A stretch of DNA of 64,000 nucleotides. It comes from Hymenolepis diminuta (taxonomy: Eukaryota > Platyhelminthes > Cestoda > Cyclophyllidea > Hymenolepididae). The position numbers were made by a program, and so were the translations under genes. Under the pieces are notes generated by a model. That model was given only the letters and a program-made list of their open reading frames with translations. It was not told where the DNA came from and ran no database searches. The stretch covers positions 5,103,256 to 5,167,255 of the forward strand of contig CAADRB010000005.1 of the NCBI GenBank assembly GCA_900708905.1, in the 5' to 3' direction. Shown piece after piece: positions 1 through 11,100 of the stretch. The stretch's first letter is position 1; each line of letters opens with the position of its first letter.

Positions 1-331
1 TTGTTATTGTGTTTTGCACTTAAATTGATTCTTTTATTCAAAGTTAGCAAAGCTTTTAAGCCGTCAGAACTTCGTTGCTGTTCAATATCTTAGACTTCTT
101 CAACATCGGTTAAGATCTGTTGAACTCAGAGCTTGTTAGCGTTTGTGACAAGGCTAAGATAATTCTACTTTAGAGAGTATAGCTCTTTTATCTCTCAGAC
201 ACTTTATCATTTTTACTGTTTTTATCCACTCTTATTGTCTTGAATATCTGTTATTGCTACAAAGCCGACGATGATTCATTTTAATATCTATTCTATAGGA
301 TTATAACTCCACACTTCTTTCATCTTCACAG
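1..331 (+). other. Intron of the NTE/PNPLA6-like gene (partial)
   Basis: This AT-rich stretch ends in a pyrimidine tract and an AG at 330-331, directly before the first recognisable esterase exon. I see no patatin-like coding sequence in it. The exon with the glycine-rich and GxSxG motifs must lie upstream of the window. Confidence 0.6.
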
Positions 332-454
332 GCTATGAATTCAACACCCATATCGAAGCCACATTCAAAGACCGTCAAATTGAGGATCTCTGGTTGCCTT
401 ACTTCTGTGTAACAACTGATATCAGCAATTGTAAAATGCGTGTTCATACAAGCG
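332..454 (+). CDS. PNPLA6: NTE exon: patatin-domain segment before the Asp exon
   Basis: This exon is bounded by a TTCACAG acceptor and a GTAAGT donor, with phase 1 at both ends. It encodes [21 protein letters not shown] and CVTTDIS, the block that precedes LWRYVR in NTE proteins. Confidence 0.9.
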
Positions 455-3400
455 GTAAGTCCCAAACTCTTCCCTTTTTTATAATAGCAGCCTCTCGATA
501 GCAAAGAAAGAGTGAGAGAGGACTTCTAGATACACCCCCACCCCCCATTTGCTCACCTTTTCTCCCTAACCTATCTTTGATTGATTCGATAACCGTAAGG
601 TGGGCTCTGGAGATACGTGCGATCAAGTATGACCTACCCGATCCTACTACCTCCTCTCTGTGACCCTTCTGATGGTCATTTGCTTGTCGATGGAGTCTTC
701 GTCAATATCCTTCCAGGTAGAAATCCCCTCCCTACGGTATCCCTTTTCCTTAATTCGGTGGGTAGGGTTGAGTCGCACAGACACAATAAGGGGGTCTGTC
801 TTTGTTTTTACCCTTGATTATTCTCCTCCTCCTCTTTTTTTGCGCTTCCGATGATTGGCTGTCTCTATTGATAAAATTAATCGATAAATCAATTGCTCGC
901 TCTGTAGGCTCCCTTTGGCGCTACGTTCGATCGAGCATGTCCCTGTCGGGCTATATGCCGCCGTTATGTGACCCGGTAGATGGCAGCTATCTCCTTGACG
1001 GGGGATATGTCAACAATGTGCCTGGTGAGTTGTCAACCCAATCGTCACATCGATGTTACCCTTCTCTGACCCTTAGTCCGCTATGTATCTGCTCTTTCAC
1101 TTTCGACCTCGCTTTTCTTGGCCTTGCATCTAGGATGCTTGCTTTCTTACTTATTAACCGCCCCCTCGAATTGTTTTAATCTAACCAGTTTGGTCACGGA
1201 GTCTTTTTTTGAGGGAAAATGACCTTTTCATCTTAGTATTTAGCGTGCTTTCGCTGGCGTTTTCTCTATGCCTCTTAATAGCACCGCTATAATTGAGTTC
1301 TGCTTGAGATCAGTTAAAGTTCCGCTGAGTATGGAATTGAGCAAAGTTTGTTTTATTTATAATTCATGCTTATTTCACAGATGCTTTTATCGTAAGTTTA
1401 CAGCAGCTTCTGTAGACTGTATTTCGATATTTGATAGCGCTCAAATATTTCTCTGGTTCGTTTCTAACTGCTAAATGGTTCAGTTGACGCCAAGTTCAAG
1501 GCAGGTCCACCTAGCATTCCCCAGTACTTTTTCTTAGATTTTTATTCAATAAAATAATTCCCAAGCCTATTTAGGAAAACTCCGACACTCATCTTAATTA
1601 GAGTGAGCATCGCTAAGCCTTCCTGGTGAAGAACTCGAATCGATGAGCCACTCCCTCTTATTAAACAGAGCTCTCGGTCATTATTATCTCTGGATGTACA
1701 TTGACGGCCATGGAACCCGTGACCTCTGACCTAGAAGACGTGCGCATTAATCGCTACATCACCTGCGCATTTAACCTAGCGTTACTAAATTATCCTTACT
1801 TAGGTTCTAGTTGTATGCAATTCAATTGCTAGTCTGTGTAGATAATTATATTAACATTTTCCCCAAATACCAGAACTAGGAAGCTTCATGGGAAACTATC
1901 AGGTTGCAATAAAGTTTTTTCAATTTTTAAAATTTGAATTAAAGTGAAAATTTTGTCAAAAATACGTTTATTTAGTGTTCAACATAGTCACAATTTTTAT
2001 TAATTACATCTTTCCATTTTGCCACAAGCTTTCTCATTCCTTCTTCATAGAATTTAGCCAATTTGGACTGAAAAAAAACTAGCTTCTTCATTTCCACCTC
2101 TTCTCTTAAAGTAAGCCTTTGTTCCATTGAATGATTCTGCAAGCTCCTGTAAGCTCTTGAAAAGATGAAAATCGGTTGGTGCAAGATGACTTGCATGCAT
2201 GGTGATGCATGACCTGCCAGCCAAATTCTTCAACGAGATTTTTGGTTGCTCTTGAAGTGTGAGGTCTGGCATTGTCATGGTTCAGAATCACTCCTTTTCG
2301 ATTCATCAAAGAAGGCCCTATCCTTCTTTTTCCTGCCCTTAACTGCCTTTAAACGAGTTAGCTGCGGACTTCAGTAACTTCAGATGTTATTGTTTCATTG
2401 TCATCCATTAGTTCATAATAAACAATTACCATCAATTCCCTTCCCACCATATAAAAGAATTTATTTCTTTCGAGTGCAGTCCCGAATTGTCTCGGCTGTG
2501 GAATTGGCTTTGAACCACTGTCTTGAACTAGCCACTGTCTTTGTTGTAAAGGGTCCGCCACTTCTCGTCGCTATCAGTTATGATTCGGTCTAAAAAGGTG
2601 CCTGAAGTTCGGTTAAAGAGAACGCAGTGAAACACAACAGGTCACACACACTGTTGCTTGTTGATTTCTGACAAATCGTGTGGAGGGACGCATTTCCCTG
2701 CCTTTGAGACTTTCCCAGTCATGTCTTTTCATTTCCCTTTATATGGTTATATGGCGCCTTACGTGAAAGTTTTTGCTTAGTCCTCTGGTAGTGCAAGTTT
2801 GATTTTCATCAATGGCAACTCGCAATTGCTCAGAATTGAGTTTTTTACCATCCTGCTCTCGGTTCGTCTTTCAGACTGAGCTCATCCTTTTTGAAAGCAC
2901 CTGCAGAAAACCACCTTCTGTGGGTCTTTTCATTCACAACATCACTTCCACAAGTGTCTTTGAGTGTTTTTGCTGCTGCTGGCGTATTTCCTTGATGAAA
3001 TTCAAACAGTAAAATAAGCCTGATATGCTCTTTATTTGGAGTGTGCATTAGGGCTAGAAATAACTATTAACAACGATAATTATCACACAATGTGAAAGAA
3101 GAAATTATATTTTATTAATTACCATAGATAAGCATGCAACATTAACAAGCTAAATTGAAGTAATCGTGTCCTAAACACAGCTCAAAAATTGGACAGACCT
3201 TCTGTTACAACCTAATATTTCATGTTTTCATATCCTCTAATACCATGTTGAATTTCTCGAAAATATTGTATTTATCTATCACATTTAACGATGGTTGCGC
3301 ATGTGATATCTAACTTGTCCAGGCATTGATTAGTGTGCTAATGCTTGGCAATGTCAAAATGTCCTCTCATGGTCCAACTAAAATTATAATTATTTAAATT

Positions 3401-6400
3401 AATCATTCTTTAGTCTCTTCAGAACCTGAGTTAAATTCTTGAAAACAGCACTTGCTTATCCACTGTGCACTCACCCTGCTCACCTCATAATATCTCCTCT
3501 CCCATACTTGGCGTTGCTTTGCCATGTTTTCTCCCGTAAATTTGTTTATATAACCATCTTTTTGTCCGTTCAGCTGATATAATGGCTGCCCTTGGAGCGA
3601 AAACAATCTACGCTGTCGATGTTGGTTCGGTCTATGAAACGAATCTCACAAACTATGGAGACTGGCTTTCCGGCTGGTGGTTAATATATCAGAGATTCTT
3701 TCGATGTTGGGGGCCACCTATTAAGGTTAGCTCTACTCTGTTTCCTTTAAATCTCCTCGTATTTATTTCATTTACAAAACGCTGTAACGTATTGAGAATG
3801 ACGCACAAAGAACCAGATGACCCCAAGGAGAATACGTCTTGACTAAATCACATTTTAGTATATTGCGTTTAATGCAATTCTTTAGATGGACAAACGAAAT
3901 AAACTTGAAAATAGAGGAGGGAAGTCAATCATAATCAAGTCTCCTTTAACTCAGAAGGAGCTGGGAGACCCTGATATTACATAATATTCCAGTCAAATTT
4001 GCGGTTGTTATCGTTGTTTAACTTTTGTGGGCATTCTGAATTTTAGAACTTGTTCTTGCTTCCTCATTTAACTTGACTTCGAAAATTGGGTGAATATCGC
4101 TTCGCTAAGAATTAACGATAATAGGTAGAATAGGCGAATTGGGTGAACCCTAGTGGGTTCTGCTATGCTAAAATTATTTTTAGTGTCATATTCCTACTCT
4201 TAGATATAACAATATACAAATAAATTGGGGGTAGGACGACCGACCGGGGAACTAACTCGATCGGTTGACAACTCAGAATGTGGTGGATATACTCTCTTTC
4301 ATCAAGGAAAATTAAATTAGAAGGTTAGGATAGTCCAGAGTGAACTATAGTAACTAAGAGGATGTGGAAAACTTATTACTTCCAGAATTCAAGTAAAGTA
4401 AGACTCTTGATCTCCTGACTCTTCATTACCAACCTTTTATTGCCCCCCCCTTCCCGTTTGAAACCTTATTGAGCTCGTTTAATCTTCCGCATATTTTGAT
4501 TCTCTCCTATGATTATAATTTGTAAGAGTTTCTTTTTCGCTACCTTAGCCAATAATGATAACAAAAACATACAATGTACGGAACTAGAGTGATTTTATTG
4601 GTTAGAATTTACTGCGTTTACTCTAATGCTGTGATAAATTCATATGCTAATTGGGTCAATGGGATAAATGTTTTCACTCTAGTCCTCCTCTTCGATAGGG
4701 CTTTATTTCGTGAGAAAACTGGATATATTTTGCCCGATTTTTAGCCAAATTAGATTAATTATATCAAAAACTTATCATGGCCCTGACTTTGCAATTAGGT
4801 ATTTTATCACTTTCCTATTATCTAATACGTTTCAGCATTAGCTAATCATGGCTACCCACAACTTATTAATTTAGACCTTAAATTTTCTCAGAGAGTTCCT
4901 TTGGCTATTTGTCTAGCCTTCCCACAGCATTTAATAAATAGGAATTGTTATTCAATATCCTTTGTATTTATTTACCTTTTTTTCTTTCTCCACAGGTTCC
5001 AAACTTCACAGAAATCCAATCTCGGCTGGCATACATCTCCTGTATCCGTCAGTTGGAGGAGGTGAAAGCTAGTGGCATATGTCACTATCTCCGACCACCA
5101 ATCGATAAATTCCAGACCCTCCAATTCGCAGCTTTTGAGGAGATTGTGGTAAGTATACTCACTCCTCTTAAGTCTACTTAGGTGTTCTTATAGTTAGAAA
5201 CTTTCTATTCTTCTTTTTCCAGTCCGTCGGATACAATTACGCCAAAGAAGTACTAGCCTCTTGGCGTGAGACTGGTGAATTCCAAAAGATGATTCCTGCC
5301 ATCTACAAGCGCGCTAGGTCAAATAGTGTTCTCTCGACTAGTAGTGGGGCTAGCAGCTTCCATAGAAAGACTCGTTCTGTTTCCTACGGTGTTGCCAAGC
5401 CAAAGGAGCATGAAAGCACACCAGTTGGGAACAAGACAACTGAGCAAAACCCGAGCTTGACTGATTCTGGTATTGCGGAGGTCCCTATGAAACGAGTATG
5501 TTTTAAGGTTTTTCATTTTAATATCCTTCGGGTGTCTTAAATCGACCCAATGTTTCATTTGTTGTGTTCCTGTAGCGACGTGGAAGTCTTCAGAATCTCT
5601 CACCGAAGCATTCAGTGGAATCTTCGGAAGATCATATTCATTCAGGTATGTGTCATCTTTCCATTTTTACACGTCAAAGCGGTTTTGAGAGATATTAGTT
5701 ACCAGAGTAAAATTGGAATTCAGTCCAGATTCGTAGGCAAAACGGTATAATCAGTAAACAACGAATAATGGAAATATAAGTATGAGTTTCACGTCAAGTG
5801 CCCATTGAATTAAAGGTTTCTGAGGATAGTCATCTTGGCTGTTGATGTAATGTGGCACGTCAGTCAAATTAGAAGTCACTGAATCGATGTTCATCGGTCC
5901 ACGTCCAGTGACGTGAATGGGCAACCGCACTGGCTAATTCTGGTCAACAGGTGTAGTAGCAGAATGCGAGTTCCTTTTAATTACCTCTCCAGAATATTTT
6001 TTTATCTCTCCAAAACAAGGTAAATTTCCCCTAAATGGGATTTGGACTTTTTTATGCATTACTAACGGTTAAGAGGTATAGTCAGGATGGAATGCGAATA
6101 TAGAAGAAAGGAGCGCACGCAAGTAATCGTAATCAAATGGTAAGCACCGAACTAGTTAGGAAGTCTGAAGACGAGCTGATAAACAGGATTCTCTTTAAAT
6201 CACCTATGGGAAATCAAGAAGTTGAGGGGTTGCTAGACATAAGCTATGACCTCTACTTGTGCCCAATGAATTTTCCTCTCAGGTTTAATATATTTTAATG
6301 GGTATCGTATAAGACTCAGGAAATGGAAATAGTGTATGTTGTAAAATACATTATGTTAATGGAGTAGTGGTTAATATGTACTATCGTAAAGCCGACGGTC

Positions 6401-7468
6401 ACGAGCGCACATTCAGTGAACGGCAGAGCCAACAATAATCATTATAGGAGGGTTATATTAAGGATGGCAGAGTGAGTTTCTCATCCGAAAGGATTCAGGA
6501 TGCTATTTCTCTTCCCAAGCGTGCTGGAACGGGTCCGGTTCCTATCTTCGTCAGATCTAATGCGTGGAAAGGGCAAGCGACCATCCCAAATTCATTCACT
6601 AACTTATACACGAATGCGAACACTGGGGCAGAATATTCTGGATATGTTGAGAATAGCTGGGAATTCTCATTTATCCAAAACGGCTGCCGAAACGAAGCAG
6701 AATGTTGTGTTTAATTTATAAATCATCTCGTATTTATGGTTTCTTCCTGTTTCAGACTTTGACGCAGAGTGGTGCAAGACATGGCTTCGACTTCACCCCG
6801 AGCGTATTTCCCATCTGGCAATGGGTTCCACTGCTTTCGACAAACCCGAAGATACCAATTTCCTTTCCATGGCCGAGCAATGGCTTTACACTTCCTCAGC
6901 AACCATTAAAGACAAGTATCATCAGTACCATCGTCACGCCCACCCTAATTTTAAACGCCTTGCTGACCTCACAAAGTCTAATGCCATTGTAACCTCCGAT
7001 TCTGACATAGAGGGACCTCATCTAAATGAAACTGCGGGACGTGCTTCAGATGATGACTTCCTCGTCACTGCTTCGGATCCCGATTTCTCTTCCCTTCGTT
7101 TCACAGAAGGTGGTCGTGTTCCTTCCCTACCCGGGTCTCAACGTAAACATCGTAGTCGGCATCGAGGGGTGAGTGTCTCCGAGACAACTCTGTCTGGAAT
7201 TCGACAAGGAGACCTTAAAGTTGATGCTGGAGAAGTTGATGACATTGAAAGTTGTCTGGAAGATGATCCTACTGCAGTTGCTGTCGTTAAACCTAGTCGA
7301 CATCGACTTCATCATAGAGGCTCTTTGAATAGAGTAAGTCCTTTTCTACATATATTGCTGTCCCAAAATGGTCTAGTTGTAATCACTTTCTTTGCTTTTC
7401 AGCTCTCTGGAAGGCCGTCAAAATCGACCGCTTCAAGGAAAGCCGATTCGAAGGAAAATCGATTGTAG
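332..7468 (+). CDS. PNPLA6: Neuropathy target esterase / Swiss-cheese-like lysophospholipase, 3' part
   Basis: The family hydrolyses phosphatidylcholine and lysophosphatidylcholine at the ER membrane with a Ser/Asp patatin dyad. Visible exons are 332-454, 600-716 or 908-1024 (duplicates), 3574-3725, 4996-5148, 5223-5495, 5576-5645, 6756-7333 and 7403-7468. With one duplicate used they join in one frame to give about 509 residues. Family blocks seen are [21 protein letters not shown], the aspartate motif [33 protein letters not shown] and LRPPID. The last 230 or so residues are a Ser/Arg/Asp-rich tail that I cannot match to the family. The N-terminal membrane segment, cyclic-nucleotide-binding domains and nucleophile serine lie upstream of the window. 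PNPLA6 and PNPLA7 cannot be told apart here; invertebrates usually carry one gene. It converges on CHD4. A possible poly(A) signal ATTAAA is at 7650. Confidence 0.92.
600..716 (+). CDS. PNPLA6: NTE alternative copy 1 of the catalytic-Asp exon
   Basis: This 117-nt exon has AG at 598-599 and a GT donor at 717, phase 1 at both ends. It encodes 39 residues aligning without gaps to the exon at 908-1024: LWRYVRSSM, then a diverged [12 protein letters not shown], then [15 protein letters not shown]. The dyad aspartate is kept, but the usual DGG reads DGV. There is no in-frame stop. The polypyrimidine tract before its acceptor is interrupted (gattgattcgataaccgtaag), so splicing may be weak or regulated. 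It is either a mutually exclusive alternative exon or a recently silenced duplicate; equal length, phase and splice sites favour use. Confidence 0.7.
908..1024 (+). CDS. PNPLA6: NTE copy 2 (canonical) of the catalytic-Asp exon
   Basis: This 117-nt exon has acceptor CTCTGTAG and donor GTGAGT, phase 1 at both ends. It encodes [20 protein letters not shown] and then [11 protein letters not shown]. It holds the canonical patatin DGG motif with the dyad aspartate, and matches NTE proteins better than copy 1 across [11 protein letters not shown]. Confidence 0.92.
1610..1795 (-). repeat. SINE-like repeat with tRNA-like head
   Basis: Read on the minus strand, the head has an A-box-like GTAGCGATTAATGCGC and a clear B-box-like GGTCACGGGTTCC, followed by a tail with TTCGAGTTCTTCACCAGGAAGG. 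The same head and tail recur, diverged, at 5835, 6365, 19940, 36780, 43005, 47270 and 57540. Confidence 0.6.
1899..3215 (-). mobile_element. mariner (Tc1/mariner) transposon, degenerate
   Basis: The element is 1,317 bp, the usual mariner length. Terminal inverted repeats are tcaggttgcaataaag at 1899 and, inverted, ttgttacaacctaa-like at about 3184-3215. TA dinucleotides at 1897-1898 and 3216-3217 fit the target-site duplication. On the minus strand the transposase reads from an N-terminal helix-turn-helix block ([26 protein letters not shown]) to a C-terminal block ending in NCDYVEH. It lies antisense to, and within an intron of, the esterase gene. Confidence 0.9.
1973..3048 (-). pseudogene. 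mariner transposase pseudogene
   Basis: All three catalytic aspartate blocks of a D,D34D transposase can be seen: the first in DEKWRTLYN (about 2555-2580), the second in [10 protein letters not shown] (about 2255-2285), the third in [10 protein letters not shown] (about 2155-2185). They lie in different frames, with a frameshift after the first block and another between the second and third, and there are stops between the N-terminal part and the catalytic core. It cannot make a full transposase. Confidence 0.88.
3574..3725 (+). CDS. PNPLA6: NTE exon: AVDVGS / [11 protein letters not shown]
   Basis: Acceptor CCGTTCAG and donor GTTAGC. It starts in phase 1, so the split codon after VNNVP gives alanine, and ends in phase 0. 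It encodes [17 protein letters not shown] and [12 protein letters not shown], strongly conserved in NTE proteins. Confidence 0.93.
3726..4995 (+). other. NTE intron, no feature seen
   Basis: This 1.27-kb intron ends in a strong pyrimidine tract (tttttctttctccacag). I recognise no repeat or coding sequence in it, apart from a C8 run near 4443. Confidence 0.6.
4996..5148 (+). CDS. PNPLA6: NTE exon: RLAYISC / LRPPID
   Basis: 153 nt, phase 0 at both ends, GTAAGT donor. It encodes [19 protein letters not shown] and [12 protein letters not shown], the C-terminal patatin region of NTE. Confidence 0.93.
5223..5495 (+). CDS. PNPLA6: NTE exon: end of catalytic region and Ser-rich tail
   Basis: 273 nt, phase 0 at both ends; acceptor TTTTTCCAG, donor GTATGT. 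It starts with [13 protein letters not shown], matching the helix after the NTE patatin fold, and then becomes Ser/Thr/Lys-rich low-complexity sequence. Confidence 0.9.
5576..5645 (+). CDS. PNPLA6: NTE exon: short tail exon
   Basis: 70 nt between TGTAG and GTATGT. It starts in phase 0 with [11 protein letters not shown] and ends in phase 1. The split codon joins in frame to the exon at 6756. Confidence 0.8.
5835..6015 (+). repeat. SINE-like repeat in an NTE intron
   Basis: The head has a B-box-like GTCACTGAATCGATGTTC. The body has GTGAATGGGCAACCGCACTG and the tail AGCAGAATGCGAGTTCC, all shared with the copies at 36780 and 47270. Confidence 0.55.
6365..6515 (+). repeat. SINE-like repeat in an NTE intron (second copy)
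   Basis: It starts with GTGGTTAATATGTACTATCG, like the A-box region of the copy at 36790. It ends in GGATGGCAGAGTGAGTTTCT and CATCCGAAAGGATTCAGGAT, the shared tail. It lies in the same intron and orientation as the copy at 5835. Confidence 0.55.
6756..7333 (+). CDS. PNPLA6: NTE exon: long C-terminal tail exon
   Basis: 578 nt; acceptor TGTTTCAG, donor GTAAGT. It encodes [19 protein letters not shown] followed by a long acidic/Ser/Arg-rich stretch (for example [11 protein letters not shown]). I cannot place this tail in a known domain. It reads open throughout and joins correctly on both sides. Confidence 0.85.
7403..7468 (+). CDS. PNPLA6: NTE terminal exon
   Basis: 66 nt after a TTGCTTTTCAG acceptor. 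It encodes 21 basic residues ending SKENRL and a TAG stop. Confidence 0.85.
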   Translation, partial: LSGRPSKSTASRKADSKENRL

Positions 7469-8934
7469 AGAGAAGATGTTTATGTTTGTGTATAGCAAAG
7501 TCACCCGACACATGTGTAAATTTTACTTACTATGGCTATATGCTCTCTTAACTCTATCTATCGTTATATCTTCCTTCCTTCCTTCTCCCCACTCCCTCTT
7601 ATTCACATTTTAGTCTTTCTGGTGAGAAATGGAAGGTAGAGAACTGACTATTAAAAGATCGCTGCGTTCTCTCTGCCTTTAAACATCTGTGCATGTCTGT
7701 AAAGGTTTAAGTGAATTTAGAATAACCCTATTTTGGGATCTGTAAAATGGGTGCACTGCTGATTAATCATTATTTTATAAGTAGGATATGGGATCGTTTA
7801 AAAACGAGCGGTTAGAATAAGTCTTGAATTACAAAGTTTAAGTATAAGTAGTATGTGAAACCTAATAGCCCTAACAAAGTGCTAGTTGGATAGCACAAGG
7901 GACTGTACTGTTAGTTGGCAACAGGCAAAGTTCCCATTACAATTTCAGCTGATTGTGCCCTAACTTAGGTGCCTCCGCGTCATGTCTGATTTTTCAAGGC
8001 TTTACTAATGTCGCACTTTATGGGTAAAAGTTAGAAGTTGTTGAACACTTTAAAACTTACTTTTGTAGCTCCATAGTTTGTGTCATGGGCGTGACGTTAA
8101 AACTGTTTCTTTTTGAAACCATTTTACCTGGGTATGAGTATGACGCATTAAGAGATAAGGCACTCAGTCAAAGAAACTTGATATGGAATGGGAATATAAC
8201 AAAGGCGATTTCCCATGGAATGCATAATACTAAGCCTAGAAGTGATTGGGGTAGAACTCTATTAGGATATGGGAGTTGGTATGTAGAGTTGTAGGTTTAG
8301 TTTAATAAAGTGACATACATATCAGATGTAAGGGATAGGGATGTTAAAGGTTGTAGATGCAGTTGTAAGGTGCAAACTAGGATCCAACTGGCTCAGAGGT
8401 TGATACAATCGGGTGTCTTGTTGGTGTCATTGATTGGGTGCATTCGGTTGGCGTTGCTGGGTGAAAATAGACCGTAAAATACTTAATCAATAACTATCTA
8501 ATTGATATAATCAATACTCTTTTCTCGACGTCGGGATTAGAACAAATGTAATCGATTTCGACTATGCAGAAAAATTGTCAATAAACAGCACAAACCGGAA
8601 TAGGGTGTATTTAATAATGATCCCACATCCACAAACTTGAACTATGGATCAGGCAATAAATTGAATTGGTGTTTTGGAGAAGGTAAGTAGAATGGGTCGA
8701 CCTGACTTGTCCACAGTGGGAGAAAATACTTCCATTAAAGAGACACCGTGTTTTTTCTCCGCCTTGAAAATATTCTTTCAATTATCATTTTGCCATCGTA
8801 ACAATTAGAAAAAAGTGTTTCGCTTCCGATACTCTAAAGGAGAGAGAGTGGTAATATCATTTTCTTCTGCATTCAGACGAACTTTACTGAAATCTGACTG
8901 CAGAATGAAGGAAGCGCAAATGAATACGAATCTT

Positions 8935-9000
8935 AGCTCTTGAAAACCAATATCTGCTGCAATTTGCACTCACTTTCATCGAAAGCTGGGCTCACAATAA
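8935..9000 (+). repeat. Short dispersed repeat shared with 39400
   Basis: The stretch TGCAATTTGCACTCACTTTC followed by GAAAGCTGGGCTC resembles AGCAATTTACGCTCATTTGC followed by GAAAGCTAGGCTCC at about 39430-39465, including upstream CTTGAAAA. It is probably a fragment of a larger element. Confidence 0.35.
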
Positions 9001-11034
9001 TTAAAAGGAATTAAATTTTTAAGGGCATGGAGGCAACTAGAGTGACGCAAAAATCTTCGTTTCAAACCTGAAGTAGTCAGATTTGTCTTTCTCCCCTCCT
9101 CCTTGGCAAATATTTTATTGAAAACTATGTGTTCAACATCCACATTGAATTTTAGATGCGACCTTTTGTTTATTTAATTAGACCAAATAAATATCCTTCA
9201 ATGAGCCTTGGAATAGTTAACAAAACTACATCCACGCCGTTCGCACTCAGTTAAACTCAAGCAGAATTTACAGAATGTATTATTTCGTGAACATAATAGT
9301 GGCCGCTAGCTGAGTTTCGAGTTTGGGGATGATTATGCTAAATATGCCAGTTGTCACCCATATCTAGCTTTTTGTTTGACTTTTCAGTAATAAGAATGAC
9401 CTCCCAGGCTGAATTATTTGCTTGAGTCCATCGGGTGAATACCAATTCCTGGTTCTTTAAAATAATTTTACTTTGCTCTGTTGATAAATTAACGATTTTC
9501 TGCAATTTGTGATCTTTTTAATACTGACTGACCATTGACGTATGACATTTTGTAAATTACTGCAAATCAATATATTAGGTTTCAGATAGTAGAGGGAAAG
9601 AAAACAATTTTACAGAACCAGACTAGATATCCCATCTCCCTTATATAATGATCAAGGTCTGTGTTTGTCAAGTGAATTGTCGGAGGTTTGATATTCTTTA
9701 TGCAAATTCGGTTAAGGAAAGCGAGGGGCGGCAGAAAGCTACTTTCTCATTAGGAAATTTCCATTATTTTATCGTACTTTCTCTGCAAGATTTCGAATTA
9801 TTTCTATGTATATGTTTTCCCAATCATTATTGGCTGATATTCAATTTGAAAGGAGAGATTAATTAAATTGGCTAATTTGAGTAAGGCAGACGCTGAACGG
9901 TAAGAAAAGACTGATATAAATACGTCTAGTTAGTCTACTTTTGTAATGGCCAAAAAGAGGGTCTCTTGTTAAGCAATTTGGCAACAAACCTCGTGTGAAG
10001 GAAGAAAAGGGAAAGTGGGTCATTCGTGGTGAAATGGAACTACGTGTAAACAGAAGCCTTTGGAAAATGCACACGTGCCAATTTCTCCAAGAGAAGCAGA
10101 GTTACATCTAATTTCTGATCTAAAGATTAATATCACTTATCTTAACTGCTAAGTTATTTTAAATTGTAACGGTATTAATATGATAGGTGCCTTACACTCC
10201 TGAAATATTATATTCTTATTTTCATATCCTTTTTCTGTAAGAGGATCCAGAAGGCTCTTTAATGGGACCTATTTTATAGCGAGAAGGAGACTTGACAAGT
10301 TAATATGTAGAACTGCCTAATCAAAGTTAATTTGACTGGAGTGACTTTGTACCACATCCGATCCTATCAATGATTGGTGTCTGTGGTGGCAAACTGAGAC
10401 TGTTGAGCGAACATGTAGACGCTTTGTTCGCCTAACAGGACATTCCGATCCATACTGTTTGGCCAGATCTGGGAGTCCCAAAGTAATGTGTTTTAAGGGA
10501 AGAAAAAATGGATATGAGATCTGCATGTCAAGATCCCACCGACAAGTTTGTTTCTTCCAAATTGGTTCCCCATTTCATTTTGTTAAAGTTAGGTGATATT
10601 TACTGTTGTTGGAGATTGGCAAATACCCTTTGGAGATTACTTAATCAAGACAGAAAAACATAGGTGAATGAACAAATTAGAATTCTGATTTTCGATTTAG
10701 GTTAGCAGCCAATTAACTTTCAGTTAATAAATTCTTATGTCACCTCAGTGGTTGTGATTCTTCTCAATTACTTAGTTGGTCCTGGTGAGGTGGTCATTTT
10801 GGATTCCATAGAATTCTCTAGACTAAGACAATTAAAAAGGTTTCGGGAAACTGCATTTTATACTTATCATTTTTTTACTGAATCTAAAAGTTAATGATCA
10901 GACTTTGCCCGGCGTGAAAGGATACATATTTTGGTGTCTTAAACAAGTGTGATCACTATCGTGGATGTCTGCTATCAATCGTTATCTCCTAATTTAGGGC
11001 TTAGTATATAGTGAAGTCAATTCAGTGTACACGC

Positions 11035-11100
11035 AAAAGGATTTTATGATGGAACCCGTGACCAAAAGGAAATATCCACGCACATAGCTTGACATATCCG
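11035..11100 (-). repeat. SINE-like head fragment
   Basis: The minus strand carries GGTCACGGGTTCCATC, identical in its core to the B-box region of the copies at 1700 and 43110. No convincing tail follows. Confidence 0.4.

Larger units (their letters stand above)
1025..3573 (+). other. NTE intron hosting a SINE-like copy and a mariner element
   Basis: This 2.5-kb intron runs from GTGAGT to TCCGTTCAG. It contains a SINE-like repeat (about 1610-1795) and a complete-length but broken mariner (1899-3215), both in antisense. The rest is AT-rich with no coding signal. Confidence 0.8.
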
